In this document: in pieces, positions 34,123-45,917 of the stretch
Position numbering within the stretch: the stretch's first letter is position 1
Layout: each line of letters opens with the position of its first letter
The notes under the pieces: model-generated
What the model was told of the DNA's origin: nothing
Databases searched by the model: none
What the model saw: only the letters and a program-made list of their open reading frames with translations
Made by a program: the position numbers and the translations under genes
NCBI GenBank assembly: GCA_038093515.1
Contig: JBBPSI010000171.1
Coordinates: 1-53,882 of the forward strand
Length of the DNA stretch: 53,882 nt
Direction of reading: 5' to 3'
DNA from: Butyriboletus loyo
Lineage: Eukaryota > Basidiomycota > Agaricomycetes > Boletales > Boletaceae

Positions 34123-37100
34123 GGGAAAAATTCAGAGTCGAAGAGAGGGATGATTCAGTGATGGGTTCAGCTGGCGGTTATATCACCTATCCGGTGTATT
34201 GAATATTTGCTTCGGGACAAGCTTAGAACAACGAGCGATGTATGACCCGTTGGACATTCGACAAACATGCGATATAATTATATCTAAGGGGGGATCAAAA
34301 ATAAGCCATGATGGACGGAAGGCAGTGCAAGAGCGTCTGTTTCTGTGCAGAAAACGGAGCCTTCGAGTATAAAACACAGGAAATTTTCACTCAAAGGATT
34401 CAATCGTAATCTTCATTTACGACGATGACCATATATCCGAACGGCACGACACAGCATACCCTCAAGTAATGTCGTAACTTGCGCAGCTCTGGGTTAAATC
34501 GCGAGGCGCAGATGCGATAAAAGTACTAGAACCGGAGGCAGTCATCGGGCGGTGTTTGCTGTCCAGCGCTTGAAGCTTGATATTTTGTCTGTGGCTGTGT
34601 TTCATCCAACTTTCCATCAGTCTTCGGCGTGGTCATCAAGATGTGTGTTTGTGGCATTCACCAACCTTCTTTGAGAGTGAGCACTGCACAGCATGAAAAC
34701 GATAAGTGATATCATGACCTGTGGATGCTTGAGCGCCTCTGAGCCAAGTCCGAGGAGCAGATAAATTCTAGGGCCAGAAAGACATCCACCACAGGTTAGT
34801 ACACCACGCCTCCCCTGACCGCCAATCATCAAAGCATCGCCCTTGCTTCCCCATTTTGCGGTCACAATGGAACGAAGCACCCGGAATTCTTCGTGAGCCG
34901 TGATCGCACTCGTCAAACCATCATTTCCTTTTCTGACCCAATGGACGTCACGACCACCCTCATTGACGAAGCCTCATGTAAATAACTCACCAGTGGGTAG
35001 CACACACCCTTCTGGTCGGAGACAACCTCGACCACTCTCAACCCCCTCCAGCGGAAGTTCGCAGGGCCAGATTCTTCAGTGACGTGTTAATACGGGATCA
35101 AGTCTTAACTCGGGCGCTCCGAAATGCATCGGACCGACGAGGCCAAGATAAGCCCCATTTTTCCCACTCCTGTTTGTCTTATTGGTGAACATCACCGGAA
35201 ATTATAGAATACTTTTCTGAATACAATGGAGAAGGATAAGAAGGGGGCTATAAATAAAAGAAAGGGAGAATATATACGTACGGTCTGGCAGAGATCTGCC
35301 AGAATGATTGTCAGCCAAAGAAGAGACGCAACACACCGGTGAAGAAGTGAAAAGCGGAATTGATGGGTTCTAAATGAGATGAAACGCGCCCACAAATGGG
35401 AGAGGCACTGCGTTACGACAATGTCTATGTGTTTTCCCCCTTCGGTACAGTTGGATCGTGTGTACGTACATCGTTTAGCTCAGGACACACAGCGTATATG
35501 CCTCGATTTTATAATGAACGTTTAAGCCGCGTTCCGAAGCACCATACTTCACCAGGGAAGGCAATGATAGATGGAGGGGGCGCTGGAATAGATTAACGCA
35601 TATATTGCAGATGGTGTCACGGTGGGGATTTGTCGTTGCGGTATGTCACGGTTGGATGAGCAGGTTACATTCAAAACGACGCTAAAGACCAACGTGCGCG
35701 CAAGCAAGGAAGAGCCATGGAATTTAGTGTGGGGAGTGAGGGGACAGGGCCTAGTCACCCGTCTACTACAATCCAACCATCCACATACCTACCCCCTCCG
35801 CCTAGTTTTCAGTGTCCGCAACACAAATTTATGGGGCACGAACAACGTCGAATATCTGACTTGACAACATGGGATATGGTGGTGAACGTAACAGCATGCA
35901 AGCTGCCCTGGGAAGCCACGTCACTGACGGCCCTCGCGGCTGAGGGAACCCGGACCGAGAGAGGAGCAACTCAGCAACGTAAGCGATGTCAGTGCCTGCG
36001 ATTCTAGGGGAGACGGTTGGAGTCTTGGACGAACCTGCCTGCGCAGGTGATTTGGGAACCGACAGATTTAGGGGGGTCCAATTTCGTAGGAACATATTCG
36101 GCAAGGGAACGCGGTTGGAAATGTTGGCGAGGACGTCGACAAGGAAAGGCTTGGGATTTGAACGAATCCCAAATCACGTGATGACCACAGCACTCAGAGT
36201 ATACGCCCGGATATCCTTGTCTTTTTCGCGTTATCCATTGGTATGACATTCAAAAACCTGATCGTAGTCGTTGAGGATAGGCTTTGTTTGACTTGGCTCG
36301 TGGTCAGTACAGTTTCCTGGTCCTTCAACTCGTGACCTCGCCTACTACTCTCCTTCGTGAGTATTACTCGTTTGAAGTCGTTTCTAGCTTCTCCATACCA
36401 TATGAGAACTCCCGTTTCGTCACGATCATCCTCGATAGCTTATACACCTTGCACCTTATGCCCAAGTTCTCCAGCACTTGCTGTCGCGGCCAGGTTCAGC
36501 CCCAAGGCACCGAGGGGAGGCATTTCGCTGTAGGGCCTCAATGTGAACCCCTTCCTGGCACCGCAGTAGACATGAATACTAGCCTGAAATTTAACCAATA
36601 TTCTGCTTTGGCGTGCGTCCATTGACCTCGTCCTGTGTCTTCTTACTTGCAGGACTCTTACACATATTGAGGTAGGCATGATGGAGGGCCTGTTGTACTT
36701 GCTTTCAGAATGCGCCGGCTGGAGATCGTTCGGCTCCAACCGTTCCCCCCGCAAATGCCAAGATTTTTTTTCTTGGAACCCGGACACGTCAGGCATGTCC
36801 ATCTACGGTGGACTCATGCAGTTCCGCGCACGGGACCCGCCCCTGAATGTTTCCTCTCTCAACTTTCCATGATGTCCGACGGTGTGCTCCATCCCGATCT
36901 GAGCTATTAGGCATTTGAGTATACGAACACTTCCTCTTGTGTCATTAGAAACAGAACGTCGAGGTCGGATCTTGTGATGAACCAGACCAATATATTTATT
37001 CAATCCCAGGGTTGGTGGCTTGTAATCAATCTAGTGTCGCGTCCGAGCATTATGATTAATGACTCTCCATGTAAGGCATCCCTCGAAAGAGACCCATCGT

Positions 37101-37405
37101 ATCATGGCTGATTACATCGATGAAGTCCTGGACCAGTCAGTGTTGCATAAACAGATTGGTTGGGAATGAAAAATGTACCCTTTTTTTATTTGCGTGAAAA
37201 AGCTTGCAGCACAGACCAAGACGCACATTCAGAAGAGAAGCTCCCTGCAGCGTTGAGAGGTACACGACCCACCGAACTCTGAAGACGAGGTATATGCATA
37301 GGTAAAATAAATATTCGAGTCACTATTCAATATACCGCCACTCCCTATCACTTGCTATTGCACCAACACTAGTGCCCATCCCCGGCTTCTACCTAAATAC
37401 CTCAT
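34123..37405. other. Intergenic with relic repeats
   Basis: 34150-34390 resembles the 5' flank of gene A. 35500-35890 carries the R1 repeat, with the block matching 46900-46950 and 49690-49740 in inverted orientation. A short hairpin (TTGGGATT and AATCCCAA) at 36150-36172 is followed directly by the palindrome ATCACGTGAT at 36173-36182. Open frames at 36284-36625 and 36678-36910 are not recognisable. I see no intact gene in these 3.3 kb. Confidence 0.45.
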
Positions 37406-39183
37406 TCAAACCCGACGCGCATTACTGTCTAACGTTTCGAGTCGGATCGCCTCCGATTCGTTCGCCTCGCCTTCCTCGACCTGATCCTGCTCCAAGGCGA
37501 TATCTGCGAAGACGATTGCAGACAAGGCCGCGTTTTGACTGGCAATAGTAGGTTGCGACAACACACCAAATCCGGTATCAATCCCCTGCCAGCGGCGATG
37601 GAGATTCTGGTCATACTGCTCCCGTACGGCGATGATGAACCGAGGAACAACGAGGTATGAGGCTATGTAAAAAAACAAGGCCGCTAAGAGTAGCACCGGA
37701 ATGTTACTTTGGACTCCAGAAGTAAAAATTGCAGCAATGTTCCTAGTAATTCGTTAGTCTTTTGATGAGTATGTGGGTCATGGGTGGGAGAACGTGATGG
37801 TAATGAACAAGAGACATACAGACGTACACAAGGAAATAAAGGATTCCATCTTTCACGAGTTGTTGCATGTACCGATTAGGCTGCCACTGCTTGGTCGCTT
37901 TGTACATTTCAACTGACTGCTTCAAGGTTTGTGCGACAGCGAGAACCAAAAGTGTGGTACCCAGAACAAATCGCGGGATTTCAAAATACCGTGCAAACAG
38001 GACCGGGATGTTTAAGACAGTGCAAAAAGAGAAATTGTTTGTTTGCACACTTGTGACTTGGGGAAAGGGTACCACATGATATAGGCCACCTTTTTGAGAT
38101 TACGGTGATGCATAGAATGCAGCTCGTGACATACCTGAGAGATATGTATTGTAGATACCTGTAAGAACAAAGGAAGTAATGACCTTGGGCACATACATGA
38201 ACAGGAGGATGCAAAGGATTGTTTTGGATTGATTCCACATTGCATATACTCGCAAGATCATTACCACTATAATGGAAATCAGAGCCTGGTGGACTGGGAC
38301 AAGGGGAACAGGGGGAACAGTAGCTCACAATCAGCACCAATAAAGAATATTGCACGCTGCCAGAGAGATACCAGATATATTACAGTACCTGTGAAATATC
38401 AATGTCCCATAGTGATAGTATATCAGACAGTAAATCAATTCACATACACCTGTGAAACTGTGATGAACACAGGTGTCGATCAGATGTGAGATGCATACCT
38501 CTGTGGGAAGAGAATCGTTAGTGATAGACAAGGTGCAAAGCAGGAAGACTAACTTCGACAAGACCAGTGAGAAAAGTACTACCAGCTGTGGATGGATCTA
38601 ATTAGTTTGATTAACCTCCAATTTAGTTTCAAACATACAGAGGCTCATAAGGCTTAAGCATGGATTAACAATTAGCTGTGTAATTTGCTATGGATCATAG
38701 CAACAATAGACGTACATAGTGGAACAAATACCAACATAGCGGACCTACAGAATCATCAATTTGGGGCATCTGAAATGGTGTGGCCCCTTGATACATACTA
38801 CAACAAAGATTGTAGAGACCCGGGTCCAGGATCGGCACTGTGGGAATATCAGGGGCCTCGTAGTTCCTTGACAATGGTCTCTTCATTACCCAAACATAGT
38901 CTATCTTTGAATATTGTCAACCGACGAATGAGATGTGGAGAGGAATAGCACACCTCTCTCGGAAATGTGAGTACTGCAGTGATAACGTGGCGAGTTCACT
39001 TCAGATTGAAAAGTATATTGTACACATGAACATCACTCACAATAATCATACACAACAACAGTGACAATAATAACTGCACTGGTCTATCAGATTAATTCCT
39101 CAACCAAAGGTATGAAGAACCACACGGGATACATAGTTATCCAGCTGGAGAGACTCCAGAACAGATTGTAAGTCGGAGGACAT
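37406..39183 (-). CDS. DUF6533-type multi-pass membrane protein C
   Basis: Thirteen exons in minus order: 39126-39183, 39041-39073, 38954-38973, 38890-38904, 38799-38837, 38716-38744, 38639-38652, 38554-38585, 38450-38498, 38329-38388, 38135-38266, 37828-38056 and 37406-37742. The total is 1047 nt, 348 residues, fully open. The signature is IIVTVVVYDY, LLTFPRE, IDYVW, CRSWTRVSTIFVV and VRYVGICS. Later motifs are LVMILRVYAMWNQSK, ATKQWQPNRYMQQLVKDG and VPRFIIAVREQYDQNLHRRW. Exons 9 and 10 use sites slightly different from those of B but reach the same frame. It is more diverged than A and B are from each other. Role unknown; probably an integral membrane protein with about seven spans and an acidic cytosolic tail. 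Confidence 0.87.
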
Positions 39184-41144
39184 TGCGAGTAGAGACGAAA
39201 CAACGGTTCCTGACGGGAGTGATTTGGTCTTGGGTTCCCCTTGCAGTTATATCTTATACCTAATCTTCGCCTCGTGACTTGGTTGGAACTCCGAGCCATG
39301 TGTGACCAACCAATCCCCCAGTGTTCGACAAACGTGTGATGCGGTCCGATAGTATAAACTCGGCACAGGTCGTTTTCAGTGAAAAGACTGATTCATGGTT
39401 CTCATTCGGATCATGATAATATCCCATCACTTTTGATTGCAGGTAAGAAATCTTGAAACAGTGTCATCAGCCTCAGAGAACTAGATAGTGTTATTGAGGT
39501 TAACACCGCATTTCAGAGTCCTACTATATATATACAGATCAGAAATTCCACAGGAACTTCTTTGGTCACCTTTTGAATATCAACCCTCGTCAGCGCTCCT
39601 TCTACGCCCGCACTCAGCCCGAAGTAGTGACAAGGAGCACCGCAATAACTCGGAGACGAAGAATGTGGTGATGACGAGAACCAGCAGTGCCCCACCACTA
39701 ATACCAAAGAACTCACCTTTATATATGGCCATCTCATCCAGTGGGGGAACTGCGGAGGTGATGCAGGGGATCATAGCTGCTTCTGTGCTTGATAATCCGT
39801 GATAGACTATCCATAAAATTGGGGTAATCGCCCGGTGACTAAAAATTCAGTGATGACAAGAATCGGCGACGCCTCCCCGCCGATATCAGAGTACTTGCCC
39901 TTATCTATGGCCACCTCATCCTCATAGGGGAGCTGCGGAAATGTTGCAGAGGACCGCGGTTGCTTCTGCTAACAGTAAGTTGAGCGGAATGGAGAAGATA
40001 TATCAAAGAGCAAGTTTCGAAAACGCTGTAGGAAGAAGGAAAAAACTGACCACACGCCAAGTTGCATAAAATCCTGGATACGTACCGATACACAACGCGA
40101 AGAAGAAACAAACTCGAAAAACCATATATGGCTGGTTATCATGTGACATCCCTTGATCGCGGATTGTGCGCGCCAGAATTGTTCGATGATAATCTTCTCC
40201 ATTTCTTCTACATAACCCACTGCTTCGACGCTGACCCCACCAGCTGTTTCCTTTTTGAGCGGTCGGAAGGGGACATCTTCAGCGCCATGTCTACATCTTC
40301 CTTCACTAACACTTCCATCTGCTTTTCCTTACCCATCTTCGAACGCCATCCCATATGAAAATGTCCACCTGTCTGGGACTTCTCACATCGCCCGCAGCGC
40401 TGAGTTCGTCCAAAACCTCGAGCATCTCTATTCCGGGCCGAGGGACGACTTGACGTGACAGTCGTCCGTTATCCAAGAACAAGAGATGCTCGCGCGAGGA
40501 ACCGATGGATTGCACCGACAATTGGGTAGGGGAGGAAGGGGGACAGTTTGATTAAAGTAGGCGGGTGAGTAGGTTTCGTTACCCCCTCACCAAATTTCCC
40601 AGCTCTTCCTTACCTTCGCGCACGTTGGTTTTCAGCGTCGACACCAACCTGCACATCCCACGTGGTATACGACGGTATGCACAACGACGATTCCCCATGC
40701 GCGTATGTGCAGTCTACACATTCCATCGCATCGAGACCGTACTCTGCAGGACCCTCTGGCACAACCGCAGTGCTGCCACTCATTGTCAGACGATGTTGGC
40801 CCACTCCACGTGACGGCATACTTCTTGATGATTACGGTTCAGATCAGTGTTGGCAGAAGCAACCATGGTCCCCCGCATCACTTCCGCAGCTTCCCCATTG
40901 GATGAGGTGGCCATAGATGAAGGCGAGTTCTTTAGTGTCGGTGGTGGGGCACTGCTGGTTCTCGTCATCACCAAATTCTTCGCCTCCGAGTTATTATGAT
41001 GCCACTTGTGACTACTTCGGACTGAGTGCGGGCATAGAAGGAGCGCTGATGAGGGTTTGCAAATATATAATCATGGCGACCTTACTACTCATAACCTCCC
41101 TCGAGGACTCCGATTCCCCATCATAGTTTGTTGTTACATCTGCC
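39184..41144. repeat. Inverted-repeat spacer between head-to-head genes C and D
   Basis: Genes C (minus) and D (plus) diverge from this spacer. The R2 repeat occurs at 39580-39790 and 39830-39975 on minus and at 40830-41060 on plus; 39590-39780 is the reverse complement of about 40870-41060. The encoded peptides read GISGGALLVLVITTFF, DIGGEASPILVITEFL and SVGGGALLVLVITKFF. An R1-like block lies at about 40600-40720 (+). The centre (about 39980-40560) is unique and shows no gene. The arrangement suggests an inverted duplication of a unit R1-R2-DUF6533 gene. Confidence 0.6.
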
Positions 41145-43018
41145 ATGTCCTCCGACTTGCAATCTACTTTGGAGCTTCTCCGAACAAATAATTATATGAC
41201 CGGTATGGATGTCTACAGAGGTGACCCTTTCTCAACAATTTGTCTTATTGACGATTGCAGTTGTTATTATCACTGCTGTCGTGTATGATTATCGTGAGTG
41301 ATGCCATACATCCTATCCTTTTCGCTCTGAAGTGACCATTCCAATGCTACCACTGTAGTCCTCACCTTTTCGAGAGAGGTATGTTATTTCGCTGTCCACA
41401 TCATATTTGTTGGTCTACATGAATCACGTTACTCAAAGATAGACTATGTTTGGGTAAGGAAGCAACAATTACCGAGCACGCACTAGGCCCATGAAAATCC
41501 CACAGTGCAGACCCTGGACCTGGGTCTCTACCATCTTTGTTCTGGTGCGTACAAGGGCTCGGGGGACACTCCATTTCATGCTTTCGAATTTGATAGCCCT
41601 GTAGGTCCGCTATCTCGGTCTTTGTTCCGCTATGTGGGTCTATTATTGTTATGATGCAGGGCAAATTACGCAGCTAATGGTTAATCGTGCTCAAGTCTTG
41701 ATGCCCTCTGTAAGTTCACAGTTACATTGTGAGTTAATTGAGCTGATAGGATATATTGACAGTTGGTAGTTCTTTTGTCCCTGGTCCCGCCAGAGTGAGT
41801 GTTTCTCGTTTTGCACCTTGACTGTCATTAATGACCATCACTTGGTAGACGTATGGATCTACATTCGGAGTGAACACTATGCTGATAACAGTTCCACAGG
41901 TGTAAGTAGATTGACTTACCGCCCACCACTATCAGTACGAAACATGGATGTTCCAAAAGGTACCATGATGTATGTGGTATTTGAGTGGACATTCATAATA
42001 TTTTATAATGCAGCTGATTGTGAGTTACTGTACCACCAATTGCTTTCCCCAGATCATGATTTCAATTACAGTCGTAATGGTCTTGCGGGTGTATACAATA
42101 TGGAATCGATCCAAAACGATCCTTTGGGTCATCCTGTTCCTCTACGTGCCACAGGTCATTCTTGCCTTTGTTCTCACAGGCATCTATGACAATACAAATA
42201 CAAACGTCTCAGGTATGTCTCGAGCTAAACTGCATGCATCACTGCACCTCACGGAGGCCGCCACCTTTCACTCTTTTCTTCAGTCACAGTCGTTCAGGTT
42301 ATCGATTTCTCCGTTTGCAGCTCTTCGTGGACCGAAACCCAATCCAACATTTTCAAGTATGATAAAATCCCGCGAATTTTTCTCAGTGCTATACTTTTGA
42401 GTCTCGCTATCGGGCGAACCTTGAAGCAGTCAGTTCGGATGTACAGAGCGACCAAGCAGTGGCAGCCTAATCGATATGTGAAACAATTCGTGAAGGATGG
42501 AATTCTTTATTTCTTCGTGTATGTCTCTCTCTTCTATTTTCATTCGTCACCATCGCGTTCTCCCATTCATGATGTACCACGTTCCCCCCAAAACTAATCA
42601 CTCCCCTGTTTTCTTCTGGACCACCAGGAACGTGCTTTACATTGACAATATCAGTGCGATAGTCCAAGTCGAGGCGACATTGAACAGCGTCTGGGCACTC
42701 TTCTTGGGCTTGTTTCCTTTCATAGTCATATTCCCCTTGATGCCTCGGTTCATCATCAGCGTGCGAGAGCTGTATGACCGTGACCTCCGTGGCCGCTGGA
42801 TGGGGGTTGACACCGGATTCGGTGCGTTGTCTCAACCCATTTGCAGCGAAGACGCCGTCGTGTCTGCGATTGCATTCGCGGATGTCGCCCCGGGGCAGGA
42901 GCAGGTCGTAGAGGGGGACGAGAATGAATCGGAAGCGATTCGACTCGAAACAGTGGGAGATGTCGACGAGACGTGTCGTTTGAAGCATGAATTGATGACC
43001 TGGAGCCAACGGGGTTAA
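41145..43018 (+). CDS. DUF6533-type multi-pass membrane protein D, probable frame break
   Basis: Exons: 41145-41202, 41261-41293, 41359-41378, 41439-41453, 41506-41544, 41605-41633, 41696-41709, 41763-41794, 41849-41901, 41936-42019, 42072-42212, 42284-42518 and 42628-43018. Exons 1-9 and 10-13 are each open and in phase among themselves, but the join 9-10 is off by one base with every site I can see (total 1144 nt). Signature: VVIITAVVYDY, LLTFSRE, IDYVW, CRPWTWVSTIFVL, VRYLGLCS. Later: LRVYTIWNRSK, ATKQWQPNRYVKQFVKDG and MPRFIISVRELYDRDLRGRW. The C-tail is longer than in A-C (ends MTWSQRG). It is either a young pseudogene or a gene using an unusual site there. Confidence 0.75.
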
Positions 43019-43795
43019 ACAATGACAATAACAATAACGCTGGGGGTGTTGGTGAGACATATGTACGAGGACGGATGTGCTTCGGATGTACGTTTTGGCT
43101 ATGCAGGCTGAACGTACTGTACTATACATAGCATGTGTATCGTATTTCATGGATGATAGAAACATGTATGACCTCCATTTCCTCCGATCACACCGGGACC
43201 GGGTCTCATCTCGTCACCGTATATCGGGGCACCACCACCACCGCATGAGACAGGACAGGAATTGGACTTGAAAAAAAAACTATAAAAAAAAACTAAAAAC
43301 ACGTTTGCGACTCCAGCCCTCTGAACGCATCCCCTTCTCCGATGGACAAGTTCGTGTGATTCGGCGACCCTCACGTTCTCCGCGTTTTGGATGTTACGAA
43401 TATGATGCTTACGACTCCGTGCCTGATACTAATTAGTACCTACCCGAACCTTGTCGAGACTCGAGAGTAAGACGAACGACTCAATGAGACATATTCATAT
43501 TTCGAGCACAGTTGACGGTTGATTCGTGATCAAGTCTTGATAGGTTCAGAATTGTGTTGGAGGTCGATTGAGCTGAGCGACCAATCAGGGGGCACCATTG
43601 GCCCGGCGTAAGGTAGCCGTCGAGCTCGTCTTTGTTGTTGCGAAATCTTTACGTTCCACCACCCCGAGTAGACATCTAAATAGGGTCTTTCATTGACGGA
43701 CAAATCTGGTATCACGGACGAAAACGAGGTTCCCCATCAATGACGTCCCAACCAGTGTTCCTTGTGGACAGATCTAAATTCGTTCATGTCATCTT
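43019..43795. other. Convergent intergenic region between gene D and the transporter
   Basis: Both flanking genes end here. A run of A with short interruptions (about 43268-43305) lies in the middle. No gene seen. Confidence 0.5.
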
Positions 43796-45917
43796 CTACG
43801 CCCCAACGAACGCATGCCTAGCCTTGATCTTCTGCCCGTCTCTAATCCCGGCCCACCAACTCAACCCGAGGGACACGATACATGCAACAAGGGTCACCTG
43901 TAAACTGCTCACGTAACATGCCTTGCCATCCAAACACCGATGTTCCGAGGAAAACTCGCGTGACACCAAGCTGATCAACGACCGGACATGCGTCCCCAAT
44001 GAAGAACCTGTGCCCTGTATGTGCACATGGGCGTCTAGGTTCCGCCCAAACATGAGCGAGAAAATGTTACCCCCGACGACGGGCGAGAAAAAGACGTAGC
44101 CCCAGTTCTCAGAAAAGTGAGCTGGTGACAAGGAACATGAGTTGACACAACATCAAGTTTTCATGCACAAACGTAGACCTACGCATCCCGAACCACTCGA
44201 TGACGATTATAGGGCAACACCCGAACAAAGATCCGTATGCAAGCCCCAACAAAAGGGTCGCTATCCACAGTGTCTCGACGGAGGAGACAGAGATCGCAAT
44301 TGCTTGGGAAATAATGAAAAGAGATGAGACAATGCAGAAACAGTAGGCGCGTGGAAGGCGAAAACGGGTGTATGTAAAGTCAGAAATTACGCCTGAAGTA
44401 TGGTTGGTCATGATTAGACAAGTGAGCGGGCAAAAAATTCACCAATCAGAGCGCGTCCTGCGCAGTTTCCTATACTCAGAATAGATACTTGAGCAGCTTG
44501 CCACTTTGAGGCTTCAATATCATCATAGACCGTATGTGTTGCGGCGTAAAGCGCTTGTGAGATTGAACCGACGTTGTTTATATCTATAAAGGGAGAATGA
44601 ATTGCGCCGGCTTCAAAAGAGTCAAATGCACTGACACATGAGACCAGTGCCGCTACCTATGGAGAGGAGACTAAGCGTCGATCCAGGAGATCCATAACGA
44701 TAGCTACTCACATATGGCCATGATTGCGAAGACAAGGTAGAAATCAGGAGTGAGCCACAATCGCTTTCCGTGAATGTCCTGCAGCCCGTTTTTACCAACA
44801 ACACTTCTTCAAAGGGAAAAACGCACTGGAAGGTTCGACTTGATAGCGGAGGGCGCGACATGGACCTGATCCAAGGTTTGCTCCTGCCTGTGGGATAGGA
44901 GTGGTGCGGCTTCCGCAACCACCTCAGCATCTACCTCAGAATCTGACACTACCTGCGATTGCCTCATAAAGACGACAGCATCTCTACTCGGGATGGGATC
45001 GTATCCCTCGATCGTGGTTTCGTGCCGCGTATTGTAATTCGTTGGAGGCAGAGGAACAGGCTTGACGATGAACAGACCTAAAAACGTCGGGATAGCTGTT
45101 CCAAGAGCGAGGAGTAATAACAATGCAGATGTATCCCCAGGAAAGAGCGTCTGCGCAGCCAGCGAGAAGCAGAAAGCTGAGAGCCCGAAACCAGACATAA
45201 CAAGACCAGTGGTGGTGGCACGCTAAGGAAGATCAGCTGCGTGTACTCGGCACAAACACAGAAGGCGGAAAGGAAAGTACACGTACAGCGCTGGACGGGA
45301 AACTCTTCGCGGTCGTGTTGATAGCGGCACCGATCCCCGCATTTCCTCCCAAGCCTGTCATGAAGTTGCACGTCACGAGTAATGCAAGATGGAGTGCTGA
45401 AACAGTCACGCCATCGCCTATTCCATCGTCGTATATCTGTTTGATACCCAGGTAGCCGAGGAGAAAACAGATCGAGGCACCGATGAGCGGGATTCGTGGG
45501 CCCTTGTGGTCGACGATACGACCCCAGATAGGACCAGAGGTGGATGCGCCCACTGTAAAAATAGATCAACCGAGGGTTAGAGTGGGCATATGAACCCATA
45601 CTGTTTCCTGCGAGGCCGATGATATTAAGTTGTGTGTGTGATACTCGAAGGCGAGCACCGAGCTGAGGTGAATAGGCTGACAGGAATGTTCATGGGAGAG
45701 AGAGATTCGGAGGCGAAGAACACACCAGAATATAGCTATTAAAACGCGATCACCCTTAGTTAGTGTTGTGTTCTATCAACGTGGTATCGAGCCCACCCAC
45801 ATAATTAGTTCCAGAGCTCAGCGCAACAAGGACGGATCCAAGGAGCGTGACGATCCGGGATGTACTAAACACTTTGTCTGACGGTGCTGAGACCCATTTG
45901 GCGTTCACCGACTCCAT
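43796..45917 (-). CDS. Nodulin-like / MCH1-like major facilitator transporter
   Basis: Ten exons in minus order: 45801-45917, 45726-45735, 45602-45676, 45287-45552, 44827-45222, 44712-44778, 44636-44656, 44443-44583, 44183-44392 and 43796-44121. The total is 1629 nt, 542 residues, open throughout. The start MESVNAKW is the ATG just before the first span (VTLLGSVLVALSSGTNYV). Typical family landmarks are YSPQLGARL, QLNIIGLAGN, SGPIWGRIVDHKGPR, then a hydrophilic loop of about 80 residues (about 205-288), DIHGKRLW, SGTGLMYINNVGSI, EWFGM and HFSENWGY. Twelve spans are expected. Yeast Mch1 belongs to this family, but it does not transport monocarboxylates, so the substrate is open. Exon 2 is only 10 nt and exon 7 only 21 nt. 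It is the most conventional single-copy gene here. Confidence 0.9.
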
